Below, one piece after another: positions 31,600 to 40,369 of a DNA stretch of 64,000 nucleotides. The notes below the pieces were generated by a model that was given only the letters and a program-made list of their open reading frames with translations, was not told where the DNA came from and searched no databases. The DNA is from Corynebacterium sp. HMSC036D02 (GTDB lineage: Bacteria > Actinomycetota > Actinomycetes > Mycobacteriales > Mycobacteriaceae). Numbering within the stretch: position 1 is the first letter of the stretch; every line of letters starts with the position of its first letter. Where the stretch lies: NCBI RefSeq assembly GCF_001836165.1, contig NZ_KV827706.1, positions 183,711-247,710 of the forward strand, written 5' to 3'. A program made the translations under genes and the position numbers.

Positions 31600-33450
31600 A
31601 TGAAGAAGTTCGTGGCGCTGCTCGGTGCGGCAAGCATCGCGGCGTCGTCTTTGGTGGGATGCACCCCCAAGCCGGTGTCCGCACGCCCAGTTGCCGAGCA
31701 ATTCCTAGAAGACATGGAAACCCGCAACAATGAGGACCTAACACAGCTCGTTGATGACAGCACCACGGCCACGAACACCCTCGACGCAACCTTCGCGGGC
31801 CTGCAAGCAGAGGGTCTCGACGTTGAATTGACCGACGTTGAGCAAGAGGAAGCCAAGGCGACCGCGCACTATTCAGTGACGTGGACTCTGCCGCGCAACC
31901 GTTCCTTGCGCTATGACACGTCTATGGCCTTGACACGCAAGGATAAGGACTGGACCGTGCGCTGGCAGCCCAGCATCATCCACCCTGACCTCGGTGCGCA
32001 CCAGCACCTTGAGCTGCGATCGATCGCACCGAAACGCGCTGGCGTGGTCTCCTCTGATGGCGTGGAGCTGATGTCTCCGGGTTTGCAATACCGGCTCGTC
32101 GTCGACACCGACGTGGTGGATGATCCCCGCCCCGTTGCCGCAAAAGTATCCGGCGCGCTGAGCCAGGCGCACCGGGAGGATGATTCCTTCCCCGAAATTG
32201 ATTCTGGGGAGCTCGCCAAAAACCTCGAAGAGGTCGATGGTGCTTACTCGGTCACCATGCTCAATGAGTCTCAAGCAGCGCGGCTGCGCCCGGTACTGGA
32301 GAACCAGAAGGGGATTCGCTTCAACGAGGAATCCGCGCTTATCACGCGCGATACTGGTTTGGCCCCGGATATCCTCGCCCGCGTGCGGGCGATGGTCTCT
32401 GAGGAAGTCGACGGGACTAATGGCTGGTCTGTCTCGGTAGTCAACGAGCACGGCGCCGCGCTTTCCGACGTCGAGTATCACGAACCCGAGGCAGCCCCTT
32501 CCGTCAAAGTATCGCTGGACTATGACGTCCAGCGTGCTGCGCAAGAAGCGGTCAATCTGCGCCCCGAGTATGAAGCCATGATCGTGGCCATGCGCCCTTC
32601 GACGGGCGAGATTCTTGCCGTGGCCCAAACCCCGGAGGCAGATAAGAAGGGTGATATTGCCCTCCAAGGCCAGTTCCCTCCCGGTTCGGTGTTTAAGATC
32701 ATTACGGCTTCGGCGGGCGTCGACAAGCAAGGCCTTTCGCCAGACTCCATCGTGCCGTGCCCCGGAACCATGGACCTGTATGGGCGAACCGTGACCAACT
32801 ACAACGGCTTTTCCCTGGGCTCGGTGCCGCTGCGCCAAGCCTTCGCGCAATCCTGTAACACCACTTTCGCGCAGATTTCGACGGACCTTCCGAAGGGAGA
32901 GCTGCGCGACGTGGGCAAGCAATATGGCCTGGGCATCGACTATGAGGTACCGGGACTGTCGACGCTCACCGGCTCCGTCCCCGAGGGTGAGACTCCTCTG
33001 GAGCGCACGGAAGCTGGCTATGGTCAGGGCCTGGACCTTGTGTCTCCCTTTGGCATGGCGCTTGTCTCTTCGACAGTTGCGGCAGGCAAGACCCCGACGC
33101 CGACGCTCATTGAGTCACGCGAAACCAAGGTTTCGGAGGAGGTCCCCGCGCCTAGCGAGGAAACCTTGGCTCAAGTGCGTGACATGATGCGCCAGGTAGT
33201 GGCGAGCGGTACCGCCGCAGGAATGCAGGCCCAGGGGACTGTCTACGGCAAGACTGGTGAGGCGGAAATCAACGGCGGCTCGCACGCCTGGTTCACCGGA
33301 TTCCGGGATGATGACATTGCTTTCGCAACGCTTGTCGTTCTGGGCGGTGGCTCGACGATTTCGGTCAACATCACTGATAATTTCTTGCAGCGTCTGGACG
33401 CCCTACGCGCGGAAGGCCACGGCGAGGTTCCTCCCGCACAAGAACAGTAA
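31600..33450 (+). CDS. Lipoprotein penicillin-binding protein (transpeptidase)
   Basis: A 616-residue exported lipoprotein: signal peptide with lipobox SLVGC (Cys about residue 21), an NTF2-like MecA-N-type domain (about 30-140), a dimerisation domain, and a transpeptidase domain with SVFK (PPGSVFKII, catalytic Ser), SCN (AQSCNTTF) and KTGEA. It corresponds to Rv2864c of M. tuberculosis by gene order (ispG, pbp, mapB). It should crosslink peptidoglycan outside the membrane. The ATG at 31600 is chosen as the signal peptide start; the longer frame upstream runs through the hairpin. Confidence 0.9.
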   Translation: MKKFVALLGAASIAASSLVGCTPKPVSARPVAEQFLEDMETRNNEDLTQLVDDSTTATNTLDATFAGLQAEGLDVELTDVEQEEAKATAHYSVTWTLPRNRSLRYDTSMALTRKDKDWTVRWQPSIIHPDLGAHQHLELRSIAPKRAGVVSSDGVELMSPGLQYRLVVDTDVVDDPRPVAAKVSGALSQAHREDDSFPEIDSGELAKNLEEVDGAYSVTMLNESQAARLRPVLENQKGIRFNEESALITRDTGLAPDILARVRAMVSEEVDGTNGWSVSVVNEHGAALSDVEYHEPEAAPSVKVSLDYDVQRAAQEAVNLRPEYEAMIVAMRPSTGEILAVAQTPEADKKGDIALQGQFPPGSVFKIITASAGVDKQGLSPDSIVPCPGTMDLYGRTVTNYNGFSLGSVPLRQAFAQSCNTTFAQISTDLPKGELRDVGKQYGLGIDYEVPGLSTLTGSVPEGETPLERTEAGYGQGLDLVSPFGMALVSSTVAAGKTPTPTLIESRETKVSEEVPAPSEETLAQVRDMMRQVVASGTAAGMQAQGTVYGKTGEAEINGGSHAWFTGFRDDDIAFATLVVLGGGSTISVNITDNFLQRLDALRAEGHGEVPPAQEQ

Positions 33451-33505
33451 GGCGCGCTCGTTAGGGCGTCGTTGGTGCTCTTTGTCGGGTGCTGGGCAAG
33501 AGGGC

Positions 33506-33511
33506 TAACAT
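33506..33511 (+). promoter_or_regulatory. Putative -10 box for mapB
   Basis: TAACAT ends 8 nt before the ATG of the methionine aminopeptidase gene. Confidence 0.45.
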
Positions 33512-33519
33512 GAGTAGTT

Positions 33520-34389
33520 ATGACTAAGCGCGCGATGCTGAAACAAGAAAAAGATACCCCAATCCGCAAGGTACCGAAGGATATTGAGCGCCCCGAGTAC
33601 GTGTGGAAGGACACGGTTCAGGAAGCTCAGGGCGAGCCATTCGTGCAGACCCCGGAGGTTATTGAAGCCATGCGTGAGGCCTCCCGGATTGCTGCCAACG
33701 CCCTTCAGGAGGCGGGAAAGGCTGTGGCGCCCGGTGTCACCACGGATGAGATTGACCGCGTTGCGCACGAGTACATGTGTGACCACGGCGCATACCCGTC
33801 GACGCTGGGATACCTGGGTTTTCCGAAATCCTGCTGCGTCTCCCTCAACGAGATTGTCTGCCACGGCATTCCGGATACCACGGTGATTGAGGACGGTGAC
33901 ATCGTCAATATTGACGTCACAGCGTTCAAGAATGGTGTCCACGGCGATACGAACGCTACATTCCTCGCGGGTAACGTCACCGAGGAACACAAGCTGCTGG
34001 TGGAGCGCACCAAGGAAGCGATGATGCGCGGCATTAAGGCAGCAAAGCCCGGCCGTGAGATTAACGTCATCGGACGCGTCATTGAGTCTTATGCTCACCG
34101 TTTTGGCTACAACGTGGTCACTGACTTCACGGGCCACGGCGTAGGCCCCACCTTCCACAACGGGCTGGTTGTGCTGCACTACGATTCCATGACCTACCGT
34201 GACATCCTCGAGCCTGGAATGACCTTGACCATCGAGCCGATGATTAACCTGGGCTCGCTGGACTATGAGATTTGGGATAACGGTTGGACCGTCCAGAACA
34301 CCGATGGAAAGTTCACAGCCCAGTTCGAGCACACCATCGTCATCACCGATGATGGCAACGAGATCCTCACCTTGCCAGATGAGGCCTAG
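33520..34389 (+). CDS. map: Methionine aminopeptidase, type I
   Basis: A 289-residue metalloprotease that removes the initiator methionine. The metal ligands can be seen in [16 protein letters not shown] (two Asp), GHGVGPTFH (His), IEPM (Glu) and FEHT (Glu). The N-terminal extension of about 40 residues with a PxxP-like stretch is typical of actinobacterial MapB. It closes the dxr-rip1-ispG-pbp-map run. Confidence 0.95.
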   Translation: MTKRAMLKQEKDTPIRKVPKDIERPEYVWKDTVQEAQGEPFVQTPEVIEAMREASRIAANALQEAGKAVAPGVTTDEIDRVAHEYMCDHGAYPSTLGYLGFPKSCCVSLNEIVCHGIPDTTVIEDGDIVNIDVTAFKNGVHGDTNATFLAGNVTEEHKLLVERTKEAMMRGIKAAKPGREINVIGRVIESYAHRFGYNVVTDFTGHGVGPTFHNGLVVLHYDSMTYRDILEPGMTLTIEPMINLGSLDYEIWDNGWTVQNTDGKFTAQFEHTIVITDDGNEILTLPDEA

Positions 34390-34427
34390 CGTTTAAGCGC
34401 CGACGTTTAAGCGCCGAGCGCTTAAAC
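34390..34427. repeat. Tandem 14-bp repeat with inverted arm
   Basis: The 14-bp unit CGTTTAAGCGCCGA occurs twice without a gap (34390-34403, 34404-34417) and is followed by GCGCTTAAAC (34418-34427), the complement of part of the unit, so two alternative hairpins are possible. Confidence 0.7.
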
Positions 34428-34448
34428 ACTTCCAAAGAAGAAAACAAC

Positions 34449-34487
34449 GCCCTCCGCTTCCCGTGTAGTCACGGTGAGGCGGAGGGC
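34449..34487 (+). terminator. Terminator-like hairpin after map
   Basis: GCCCTCCGC (34449-34457) pairs with GCGGAGGGC (34479-34487), followed by TTAGTTCTT. Confidence 0.7.
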
Positions 34488-34574
34488 TTAGTTCTTCCGA
34501 AGGGGAGCGCGCGAAGCGAAAAACGTAGGCGGCACGAAGTCTCCCGCTGTCGCGATGGTGGCATGGCATGCAAA

Positions 34575-34635
34575 AGCGCCCATCCCCTTAAAGAGAAATG
34601 GGCGCTGATTAAGCGTGCTGAGTAAGTCAGCACGC
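34575..34635 (-). terminator. Terminator of the small secreted-protein operon
   Basis: Read on the minus strand, a 9-bp hairpin GCGTGCTGA/TCAGCACGC (34613-34635) is followed by a second one, AGCGCCCAT/ATGGGCGCT (34575-34606), which ends in a TTTT tract. The second is the likely terminator. Confidence 0.75.
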
Positions 34636-34646
34636 CCGCAACTTAA

Positions 34647-35045
34647 TTAGCGGCGGAAGATCGGGTCCAGCACGTGTGCCGGGATGATGCCGTTGTAAAC
34701 AGCGTAGTTGTAGGCGCCAATGACAGCGCCGATAACGGAGGAGATGCCCAGGGCGATGGTGCCCTTCTTCCAGTAGGAAGCCCAGTCCGGAATTTTGTCG
34801 GAGGTCTCGGTGCCGAACATGTCCTCGCCGGTGACCTGGTTGTCAGGGGTAACGACAGGCTTGCCGTCCTCGCCCTCTTCCCATGCGCCCCACTTCTTGC
34901 CCAGCTGAGTCAGGGAGCTGGAGGAAGAGGAGAAGGAAGAGGTGCCCTCGTTGTTGTTGGTCTCTGCGGAGGCAACGGCGGTGCCGCCGAACGCTACGGT
35001 GACAGCGGTAGCAGCAGCAACGGCTGCGGTGCGGAAGTTACGCAT
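34647..35045 (-). CDS. Small exported protein, paralog A
   Basis: A 132-residue protein with a clear signal peptide (cut after VASA, about residue 27), a Ser-rich segment, an acidic/Gly middle and one C-terminal hydrophobic segment (about 95-118). It is a paralog of the next gene: both share VAFGGT.VASA, LGKK, a FG..., P-W-A, and IGA.IG...YN. I do not recognise a function; similar secreted pairs occur beside mtr and mapB in C. glutamicum (cg2195/cg2196 region, from memory). AAAGG precedes the ATG. Confidence 0.8.
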   Translation of the reverse strand: MRNFRTAAVAAATAVTVAFGGTAVASAETNNNEGTSSFSSSSSSLTQLGKKWGAWEEGEDGKPVVTPDNQVTGEDMFGTETSDKIPDWASYWKKGTIALGISSVIGAVIGAYNYAVYNGIIPAHVLDPIFRR

Positions 35046-35093
35046 TGTGAAAATTACCTTTCGGAAGTTTTGGTGAAGCCGTGTGGCTGTTGC

Positions 35094-35480
35094 TTAGAGG
35101 GACGGGCCGTGTACGAAGAAGTTGTATACGGGGCCGATGATGGTGCCGAGCAGAGCGCCGAGGCCAGCAAAAACGGTTACGCCGTAGAAGACCTTTGCCC
35201 ATGCCGGCTGGCCGGAGAAGTCCTTGGAGGAGCCGAAGATAGCAACGCCGTTAGCTGCCTTGTCGCCCTCAAGCTTCTTGCCGAGGTCGGAAGACAGGGA
35301 GCCGCCGGTCTTGCCGTTGTCGTCCTTGCCGCCCTGAGCGGTCTTGGACGGGTTCTGATCCTCAACGGTAACGGAGTGATCGCGCTGCTGAACAGGGTCA
35401 GCAGCGGAAGCGACGGTGGTGCCGCCGAAGGCAACGGCGAGAGCGGTTACGCCGGCGATGGCTGCATTGCGGATACGCAT
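35094..35480 (-). CDS. Small exported protein, paralog B
   Basis: A 128-residue protein, first gene of a two-gene unit with paralog A (48-bp gap). It has a signal peptide cut after ASA (about residue 27), a charged, low-complexity middle (SKTAQGGKDDNGKTGG), and a C-terminal hydrophobic segment with LGALLGTIIGPVYNFFVHG. The C-terminus could insert in or cross a membrane, or pack into oligomers. AAGGA precedes the ATG. Function unknown. Confidence 0.8.
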   Translation of the reverse strand: MRIRNAAIAGVTALAVAFGGTTVASAADPVQQRDHSVTVEDQNPSKTAQGGKDDNGKTGGSLSSDLGKKLEGDKAANGVAIFGSSKDFSGQPAWAKVFYGVTVFAGLGALLGTIIGPVYNFFVHGPSL

Positions 35481-35821
35481 ATCAAAAGTCCTTAGTGTCG
35501 TACGTGCAAGGCCTCCGAGCTGGAAGGCCTTGTTTTACAAGGGATAGGGATTAGTTTGGTATCCCCAAAACACACTGAGCCGCTAGAGAGTATCGGCTCT
35601 TTCCAGTGTCCGTAACTAAAGTAGCCAACGACCAGACAAAATGCACGTCAGTTTGAGCCTTCTTTTAAGTCTCAACGTCTACCACCCCCGAAATGGGTGA
35701 AACTCTAAAAGGTTGCTGGGGGATGTTATCGGCGTAAAGCGTTATGTGTAGTGGAATTCAGAGTTTTGGCAGATTTGATCCGATGGAAATGTGAAAAACA
35801 TCATAGTTTGAAATGTAACTT
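35481..35821. other. Intergenic region with two inverted repeats
   Basis: This 341-bp AT-rich stretch separates mtr from the secreted pair. It has an inverted repeat CAAGGCCT/AGGCCTTG (35507-35532) with TTTT on the plus side, in what would be the 5' leader of paralog B on the minus strand, and GAGCCG/CGGCTC (35577-35599). No gene is seen. The AT richness is notable against its surroundings and suits a strong promoter for the secreted pair. Confidence 0.5.
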
Positions 35822-37198
35822 TCACTCCCGCCACTCTAGTCCCAAAACCGCGTTTTCGACTACTTCCGGCAGTGCCGGGTGGATCCAGTATTGAGAGCGG
35901 GCGAACTCGCGCATATCAAGGCTGTAGGCCATGGCAGTGATCAACTGCTGGATAAGAGTGGAGGCTTGTGGGCCCATTAGGTGGGCGCCGAGGAGCTTGC
36001 CGGTGGACCGATCGGCGACGAGCTTGCAGATGCCCGTTGTGTCTTCCATGGCCCAGCCATAGGCAACGTCGCCAAAGTTCTGCACCTTCACCGTGACGTC
36101 ATAGCCCTCTTCGCGGGCTTGTGCCTCAGTAAGTCCTACCGTCGCAATTTGTGGGTGGGTGAAGACAGCCGCGGGGACGTGCTCATGCGGCATTGGCTGA
36201 AGATCGTCTGTGTGCAACAGGTTGTGCTGTACCGCCCGTTGCTCCGCATTGGCTACGTGCTTGAGCATGTAGGGGGAGGAGACATCGCCGAGAGCCCACA
36301 CGCCCTCGCAGGTGGTGCGACCAAACTCGTCGACCTTGATGCGCCCGTCGTCGTGCATTTCAATGCCGCTGTTAGAAAGATCCATCTGATCGCCATTGGG
36401 TTGGCGGCCGGTGGCCACGAGGATGGCTTCTGCCTCCACGACATCACCGCTATCCAACGTAAGGCGAACACCGTCTTCGGTTTCTTCTAGTTCTGTGGCA
36501 GTGCCAATGCGGACGTCGAAACGCTCGCGTGCGATGTCGTTGAACCGGGAGCTTAGGTCCTCGTCGAGGAAACGGAGGAACTTCTCCGAACGGTTGACCA
36601 CGGTCACTTCGGTACCCAGGCCGTCGAAAACGTGGGCAAATTCCATGGCGATGTAGCCGCCACCGACCACGATGAGGCTGCGCGGCTGCTTCTCAAGCCG
36701 CATGATGTCCTCGTTGGTGTGGACTGGCACGGAAGAGCTGGCATAAGGTTCGGGCAGTACAGGGCGTGAGCCGGTAGCAATAACAATGTTGTCACCGGTG
36801 ATGATGTCATCGCCGGCCTGCAGGGTTTTCGGTCCGATGAACCGAGCGTGTTGATCAAAGACTGTAATATTGGGCGTTTCCTCGCCACGGCGGTACTCTT
36901 CGCCGCCGCGGGCGATCTGATCAATGCGGTTGTGGAACACGCGCTCGACAATGCCCTCCCAATCCACAGCATCCACGTGCGCGCTGAGCCCAAGACGGGT
37001 TGCCTCGCGCGCGGCGAGTGCAACGTCGGCGGCGTAGACGTACATCTTCGTCGGAATGCAGCCCACGTTGAGACAGGTTCCGCCGAAGGTTCCCTTTTCG
37101 ATGATGGCGATGGATTTATCGTCGAACTCAGGAGAGGGGATTGAATTTCCCGACCCGGTGCCGATGATGACGAGGTCAAAGTGCTGTGCGGAAGTCAT
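35822..37198 (-). CDS. mtr: Mycothione reductase
   Basis: A 458-residue flavoprotein disulfide reductase that keeps mycothiol, the actinobacterial low-molecular-weight thiol, reduced. FAD motif GTGSGNS, redox pair GGTCLNVGCIPTK, NADPH motif VVGGGYIAMEFAHVF, second FAD motif GVWALGDVSS and C-terminal HPALPEVVENA are all present. The ATG at 37198 is preferred over the one at 37207 because TAGAAT (37206-37211) stands 7 nt before it, overlapping the earlier ATG. Confidence 0.95.
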   Translation of the reverse strand: MTSAQHFDLVIIGTGSGNSIPSPEFDDKSIAIIEKGTFGGTCLNVGCIPTKMYVYAADVALAAREATRLGLSAHVDAVDWEGIVERVFHNRIDQIARGGEEYRRGEETPNITVFDQHARFIGPKTLQAGDDIITGDNIVIATGSRPVLPEPYASSSVPVHTNEDIMRLEKQPRSLIVVGGGYIAMEFAHVFDGLGTEVTVVNRSEKFLRFLDEDLSSRFNDIARERFDVRIGTATELEETEDGVRLTLDSGDVVEAEAILVATGRQPNGDQMDLSNSGIEMHDDGRIKVDEFGRTTCEGVWALGDVSSPYMLKHVANAEQRAVQHNLLHTDDLQPMPHEHVPAAVFTHPQIATVGLTEAQAREEGYDVTVKVQNFGDVAYGWAMEDTTGICKLVADRSTGKLLGAHLMGPQASTLIQQLITAMAYSLDMREFARSQYWIHPALPEVVENAVLGLEWRE

Positions 37199-37205
37199 GC
37201 CGACC

Positions 37206-37211
37206 ATTCTA
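37206..37211 (-). promoter_or_regulatory. Putative -10 box for leaderless mtr
   Basis: TAGAAT on the minus strand, 7 nt before the ATG at 37198. Confidence 0.55.
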
Positions 37212-37263
37212 GAGGCTGCCTAGCCGCAACTCCTGCAGGTTGAAAAGCGCGAGGTGAGCGAGT

Positions 37264-38265
37264 CTAAACCGTCTCAACTGGGACCACGGTGCGCAGCCAT
37301 TCCGCGGTGGTGGAGAGGGCTTCCTGCAGCGGTTCGGGGCGGGAAAGAAAGAGATCGTGGCGCCCATTATTTACAATGTGGAGCGTATAGCGAGCGCTGA
37401 GCTCCTTGGCCCATCGCTGGCTTTGGCGTACGTCCACGACAACATCGGCGGTGTTAGTGGATTCGCTATAGGGCTGATTGAGCTCGGAACGCCCTGAAGT
37501 CATGGTCAGCAGCGGGAGTCCCATGTCGATGCGGCCGGAATGGATCGCGTCGAAGCCATGGAAGACCGCTGCTACCCAGCCCAAGTATTTCGGATGCCCG
37601 CCCAGTGGCTTGAAGCGACGGTCGAAATCCCAGTCACCCTGCTCTTTGGAATGGATAGATTCCCCGTAGGCAGTGAGATCGCCTCCGGGAATCGGGAACC
37701 TTGGGGCGATAGCAGCGCCGGCGTAGATTACGTTCTTGAGCAGCTCATAAGTTTTATCCGCCATTCCCATCATGGCCAACCAGGGGCTGTTGAAGACGAC
37801 GCCGGAGATACGGTTGAAGCGGTCGCGGTCCTGGCGGCGGAGGCGATCCAGCCAGAGTGCGATGATGGTGCCGGCGGTGGAGTGGCCCATGATGACGACA
37901 CGCTGGTTGGGGAGGGCGTCGAGAGCCGCGTTGAGGTCGGCGTCGTAATACTTCATATCGCTGATGTAATGCCAGGTTTGGCCGCTCCTTCGGGAGCGCC
38001 CGCACTTGCGCAAGTCGAGAGCATAAAAGGCATAGCCGAGCTCGTAGAAATAGCGCGCTACGTGTTCGTGGAAGAAGTAGTCCGTCATGCCATGGACCCA
38101 CACCAAGGCGGGGCGGTCATCGTGGGCATCCGTGTCGGGACAGTAGCGCACGAGCGTCGCGCACACATCGCCCTCGCCATCAGGGTCGGCGCCGAGTTCA
38201 AGGGTGGTGGTTTGGAAATCGGGCCCGAGGAAATCTTCTGTCCATTCGAGTTCGTCATATGTCAT
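37264..38265 (-). CDS. Alpha/beta hydrolase (serine hydrolase)
   Basis: A 333-residue hydrolase of the lysophospholipase-like type. The nucleophile is Ser in GHSTAG (about residue 127), the oxyanion region is WVHGMTDYFFHEH, the acid is likely in DVVVDV (about 278) and the base His in NNGRHD (about 305). There is no signal peptide. The substrate is unknown. It starts at the ATG 38265 by the position of a TATTAT box; an in-frame ATG at 38274 overlaps that box. It precedes mtr by 65 bases on the same strand. Confidence 0.87.
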   Translation of the reverse strand: MTYDELEWTEDFLGPDFQTTTLELGADPDGEGDVCATLVRYCPDTDAHDDRPALVWVHGMTDYFFHEHVARYFYELGYAFYALDLRKCGRSRRSGQTWHYISDMKYYDADLNAALDALPNQRVVIMGHSTAGTIIALWLDRLRRQDRDRFNRISGVVFNSPWLAMMGMADKTYELLKNVIYAGAAIAPRFPIPGGDLTAYGESIHSKEQGDWDFDRRFKPLGGHPKYLGWVAAVFHGFDAIHSGRIDMGLPLLTMTSGRSELNQPYSESTNTADVVVDVRQSQRWAKELSARYTLHIVNNGRHDLFLSRPEPLQEALSTTAEWLRTVVPVETV

Positions 38266-38272
38266 GGAGCTC

Positions 38273-38278
38273 ATAATA
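38273..38278 (-). promoter_or_regulatory. Putative -10 box for the hydrolase
   Basis: TATTAT on the minus strand, 7 nt before the ATG at 38265, the closest to consensus of this set. Confidence 0.6.
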
Positions 38279-38423
38279 GGCCGTGCAGCCAGGTACGTCG
38301 GGCGGGGCGGAGCGCTAGCGGCAGATGTCCTGCACCACGAATGGGGTAATGGGCTCGGATTCGGGCATTTATTCTCCCAGGAATGCCTATTTTGCGGCGA
38401 GGGGCGTAAGGTGGAGTCAATGC

Positions 38424-38455
38424 TTGACGGACCTCTCGCAGGGGAGGTCTGTATG
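38424..38455 (+). promoter_or_regulatory. Possible mqo promoter with a palindromic operator
   Basis: TTGACG (38424-38429) is followed at once by an inverted repeat GACCTC-8-GAGGTC (38430-38449) and then TGTATG. The repeat would lie between -35 and -10, but that spacing is 20 bp, longer than usual. It may be a repressor site for mqo; the regulator is not identified. Confidence 0.35.
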
Positions 38456-38565
38456 CCGGTTTGCTTCCTAGCATCGTCGAGCGCTTCTCACCGCGCCCTG
38501 TGCACCCACATGCGCCGGGCACTTGACCACAACGAATATATCGACTCAAAGAGGTAATAAGTACA

Positions 38566-40068
38566 GTGTCCTCCGATAAGAAGACAGCACAAGTAGTAGA
38601 CGAGGTTGAGGTCGCACTCATTGGTGCAGGTATTATGAGCGCCACCCTCGGCGCCATGCTGCGTGAGCTCGAGCCTAGCTGGACCCAAATGGTCTTCGAG
38701 CGCCTAGATGGACCTGCCCTTGAGTCCTCTTCGCCGTGGAACAACGCCGGTACTGGCCACTCCGCGCTGTGCGAGCTGAACTACACCCCGGAGAAAAATG
38801 GCCGCATTGATATCTCCAAGGCTTTGAACATCAATGAGAAGTTTCAGGTTTCTCGCCAGTTCTGGTCCCACCAGCTCGACAACGGCATCCTGACGGACCC
38901 GAAGGCCTTCATCAACCCAGTCCCGCATGTGTCCTTTGCGCAGGGCTCCATCCAGGTGGATTACCTGAAGCGCCGTTTCGACGCGCTGAAGGATAACCAC
39001 ATGTTCCCGAACATGCAGTTCAGCGACGATGACGCCACCTTCCAGGAGAAGCTGCCCCTGATGTCCCAGGGTCGTGACTTCAACTCCCAGAAGGTTGCCA
39101 TCTCTTGGACCGAGGCGGGCACCGACGTCAACTTTGGCGCCCTGGCTAAGCAGTTCTTCACTGCCGCTAAGGCTGCCGGTACCGAGATCCGTTATGGCCA
39201 CGAGGTCGTTGATATCAAGCGTGAGGGATCCAAGTGGCGCGTGGTGGCAAAGAACCTCCACACCGGTGACTACCAGGCTGTCCACGCCAAGTTTGTCTTC
39301 GTAGGCGCCGGCGGTTACGCACTCGACCTGCTGCGTAAGGCTGGTGTCCGTGAGGTTTCTGGTTTCGCCGGTTTCCCGGTTTCGGGCCTGTGGCTGCGTT
39401 CCAAAAACCCGGAACTTGTCAAGCAGCACCACGCCAAGGTGTATGGCAAGGCTGCTGTGGGCGCTCCGCCGATGTCCGTGCCGCACCTGGATACCCGTGT
39501 CATCGACGGTGAAGAAGGCCTGTTGTTTGGCCCCTACGGTGGCTGGTCCCCGAAGTTCCTGAAGAAGGGCTCCTACCTGGACCTGTTTAAGTCCATCCGT
39601 CCGGACAACATCACCTCTTACCTGGGCGTGGCAGCACAGGAGTTTGGTCTGACCAAGTACCTGGTGACCGAGGTCCTCAAGGACTTCGACAAGCGCGTTG
39701 AAACCCTGAAGGAATATGTCCCGAGCGCTGACCCGGCTGATTGGGAGACTGTCATCGCCGGCCAGCGTGTCCAGGTGATTAAGCCGGCGGGTGCACCGCA
39801 GTTCGGCTCCTTGGAGTTCGGTACCACCCTCATCAATAACCCTGAGGGCAACATCGCCGGCCTGCTCGGCGCTTCCCCGGGTGCTTCCATCACCCCGGCC
39901 ATCATGGTGGAGCTGCTGGAGCGCTGCTTCGGTGAGCACATGATCCAGTGGGGCGATAAGATTCAGGAAATGATTCCGTCCTACGGCACCAAGCTCTCCA
40001 AGGACAAGAAGCTCTACAACGAGATGTGGGAGTACACGCAGAAGACGCTGCAGCTTGAGTCCAAGTAG
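38566..40068 (+). CDS. mqo: Malate:quinone oxidoreductase
   Basis: A 500-residue FAD-dependent peripheral membrane enzyme that oxidises malate to oxaloacetate and passes electrons to menaquinone; it is the main malate-oxidising enzyme in corynebacteria. The FAD motif LIGAGIMSATLG is at about residues 19-30, with SPWNNAGTGHSALCELNYT, GAGGYALDLL and the C-terminal LLGASPGASITPAIM. It starts with GTG, with AGAGG upstream. A terminator lies about 215 bases beyond its stop. Confidence 0.96.
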   Translation: MSSDKKTAQVVDEVEVALIGAGIMSATLGAMLRELEPSWTQMVFERLDGPALESSSPWNNAGTGHSALCELNYTPEKNGRIDISKALNINEKFQVSRQFWSHQLDNGILTDPKAFINPVPHVSFAQGSIQVDYLKRRFDALKDNHMFPNMQFSDDDATFQEKLPLMSQGRDFNSQKVAISWTEAGTDVNFGALAKQFFTAAKAAGTEIRYGHEVVDIKREGSKWRVVAKNLHTGDYQAVHAKFVFVGAGGYALDLLRKAGVREVSGFAGFPVSGLWLRSKNPELVKQHHAKVYGKAAVGAPPMSVPHLDTRVIDGEEGLLFGPYGGWSPKFLKKGSYLDLFKSIRPDNITSYLGVAAQEFGLTKYLVTEVLKDFDKRVETLKEYVPSADPADWETVIAGQRVQVIKPAGAPQFGSLEFGTTLINNPEGNIAGLLGASPGASITPAIMVELLERCFGEHMIQWGDKIQEMIPSYGTKLSKDKKLYNEMWEYTQKTLQLESK

Positions 40069-40343
40069 TTTCTCCTTTCGGCTCGTAGGTGCTTGCCTCG
40101 CAGGTTATTCTCAGTAATTGGCAGGAAGTGTTCAGTGCACCGGAACGCTTCACCAAGGACAACGCCCCATAATGATGTTGTGCGTTTGAGAGAGCGCATG
40201 CGAGAGAGATAGAGAGAACCCCAGCCGCGCGGGGCGGTCGGCCTGAGAAACCGACCGGGAGCGTGGCAGTGAAAGATAGAGACGCACCGCCGCCCCGAGA
40301 CTCCGTTTCCTTTCCTACGGAGACCTCGGGGCGGTGGTGTGTT
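40069..40343 (+). ncRNA. Candidate small RNA between mqo and selO
   Basis: This structured gap has a possible -10 (CATAAT at 40170-40175), a GA-rich stretch (40189-40217), two local hairpins (CCCC...GGGG about 40218-40233, and CGGTCGG...CCGACCG at 40235-40257, 7 bp), and a strong terminator at 40285-40343. The most economical reading is a small RNA of about 160 nt from near 40182 to the terminator; a structured mqo 3' UTR is the other reading. I do not recognise it as a known family; it lacks the six-C loops of the actinobacterial 6C RNA. Confidence 0.4.
40285..40343 (+). terminator. Long terminator hairpin downstream of mqo
   Basis: A 15-bp GC-rich stem (arms 40285-40299 and 40325-40339) continues, after one or two unpaired bases, into CTCCGT/ACGGAG with a 10-base loop. 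The plus strand then reads TGTTTCC. On the minus strand there is no T tract, so it serves plus-strand transcription. Confidence 0.8.
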
Positions 40344-40369
40344 TCCTTCTGTTTCTGCGCTTTAGGCTC

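Noticed and set aside
40189..40260. Known actinobacterial 6C RNA or tmRNA/RNase P RNA
   Set aside because: The two loops do not have six-C runs, and the conserved cores of tmRNA or RNase P RNA are not present.
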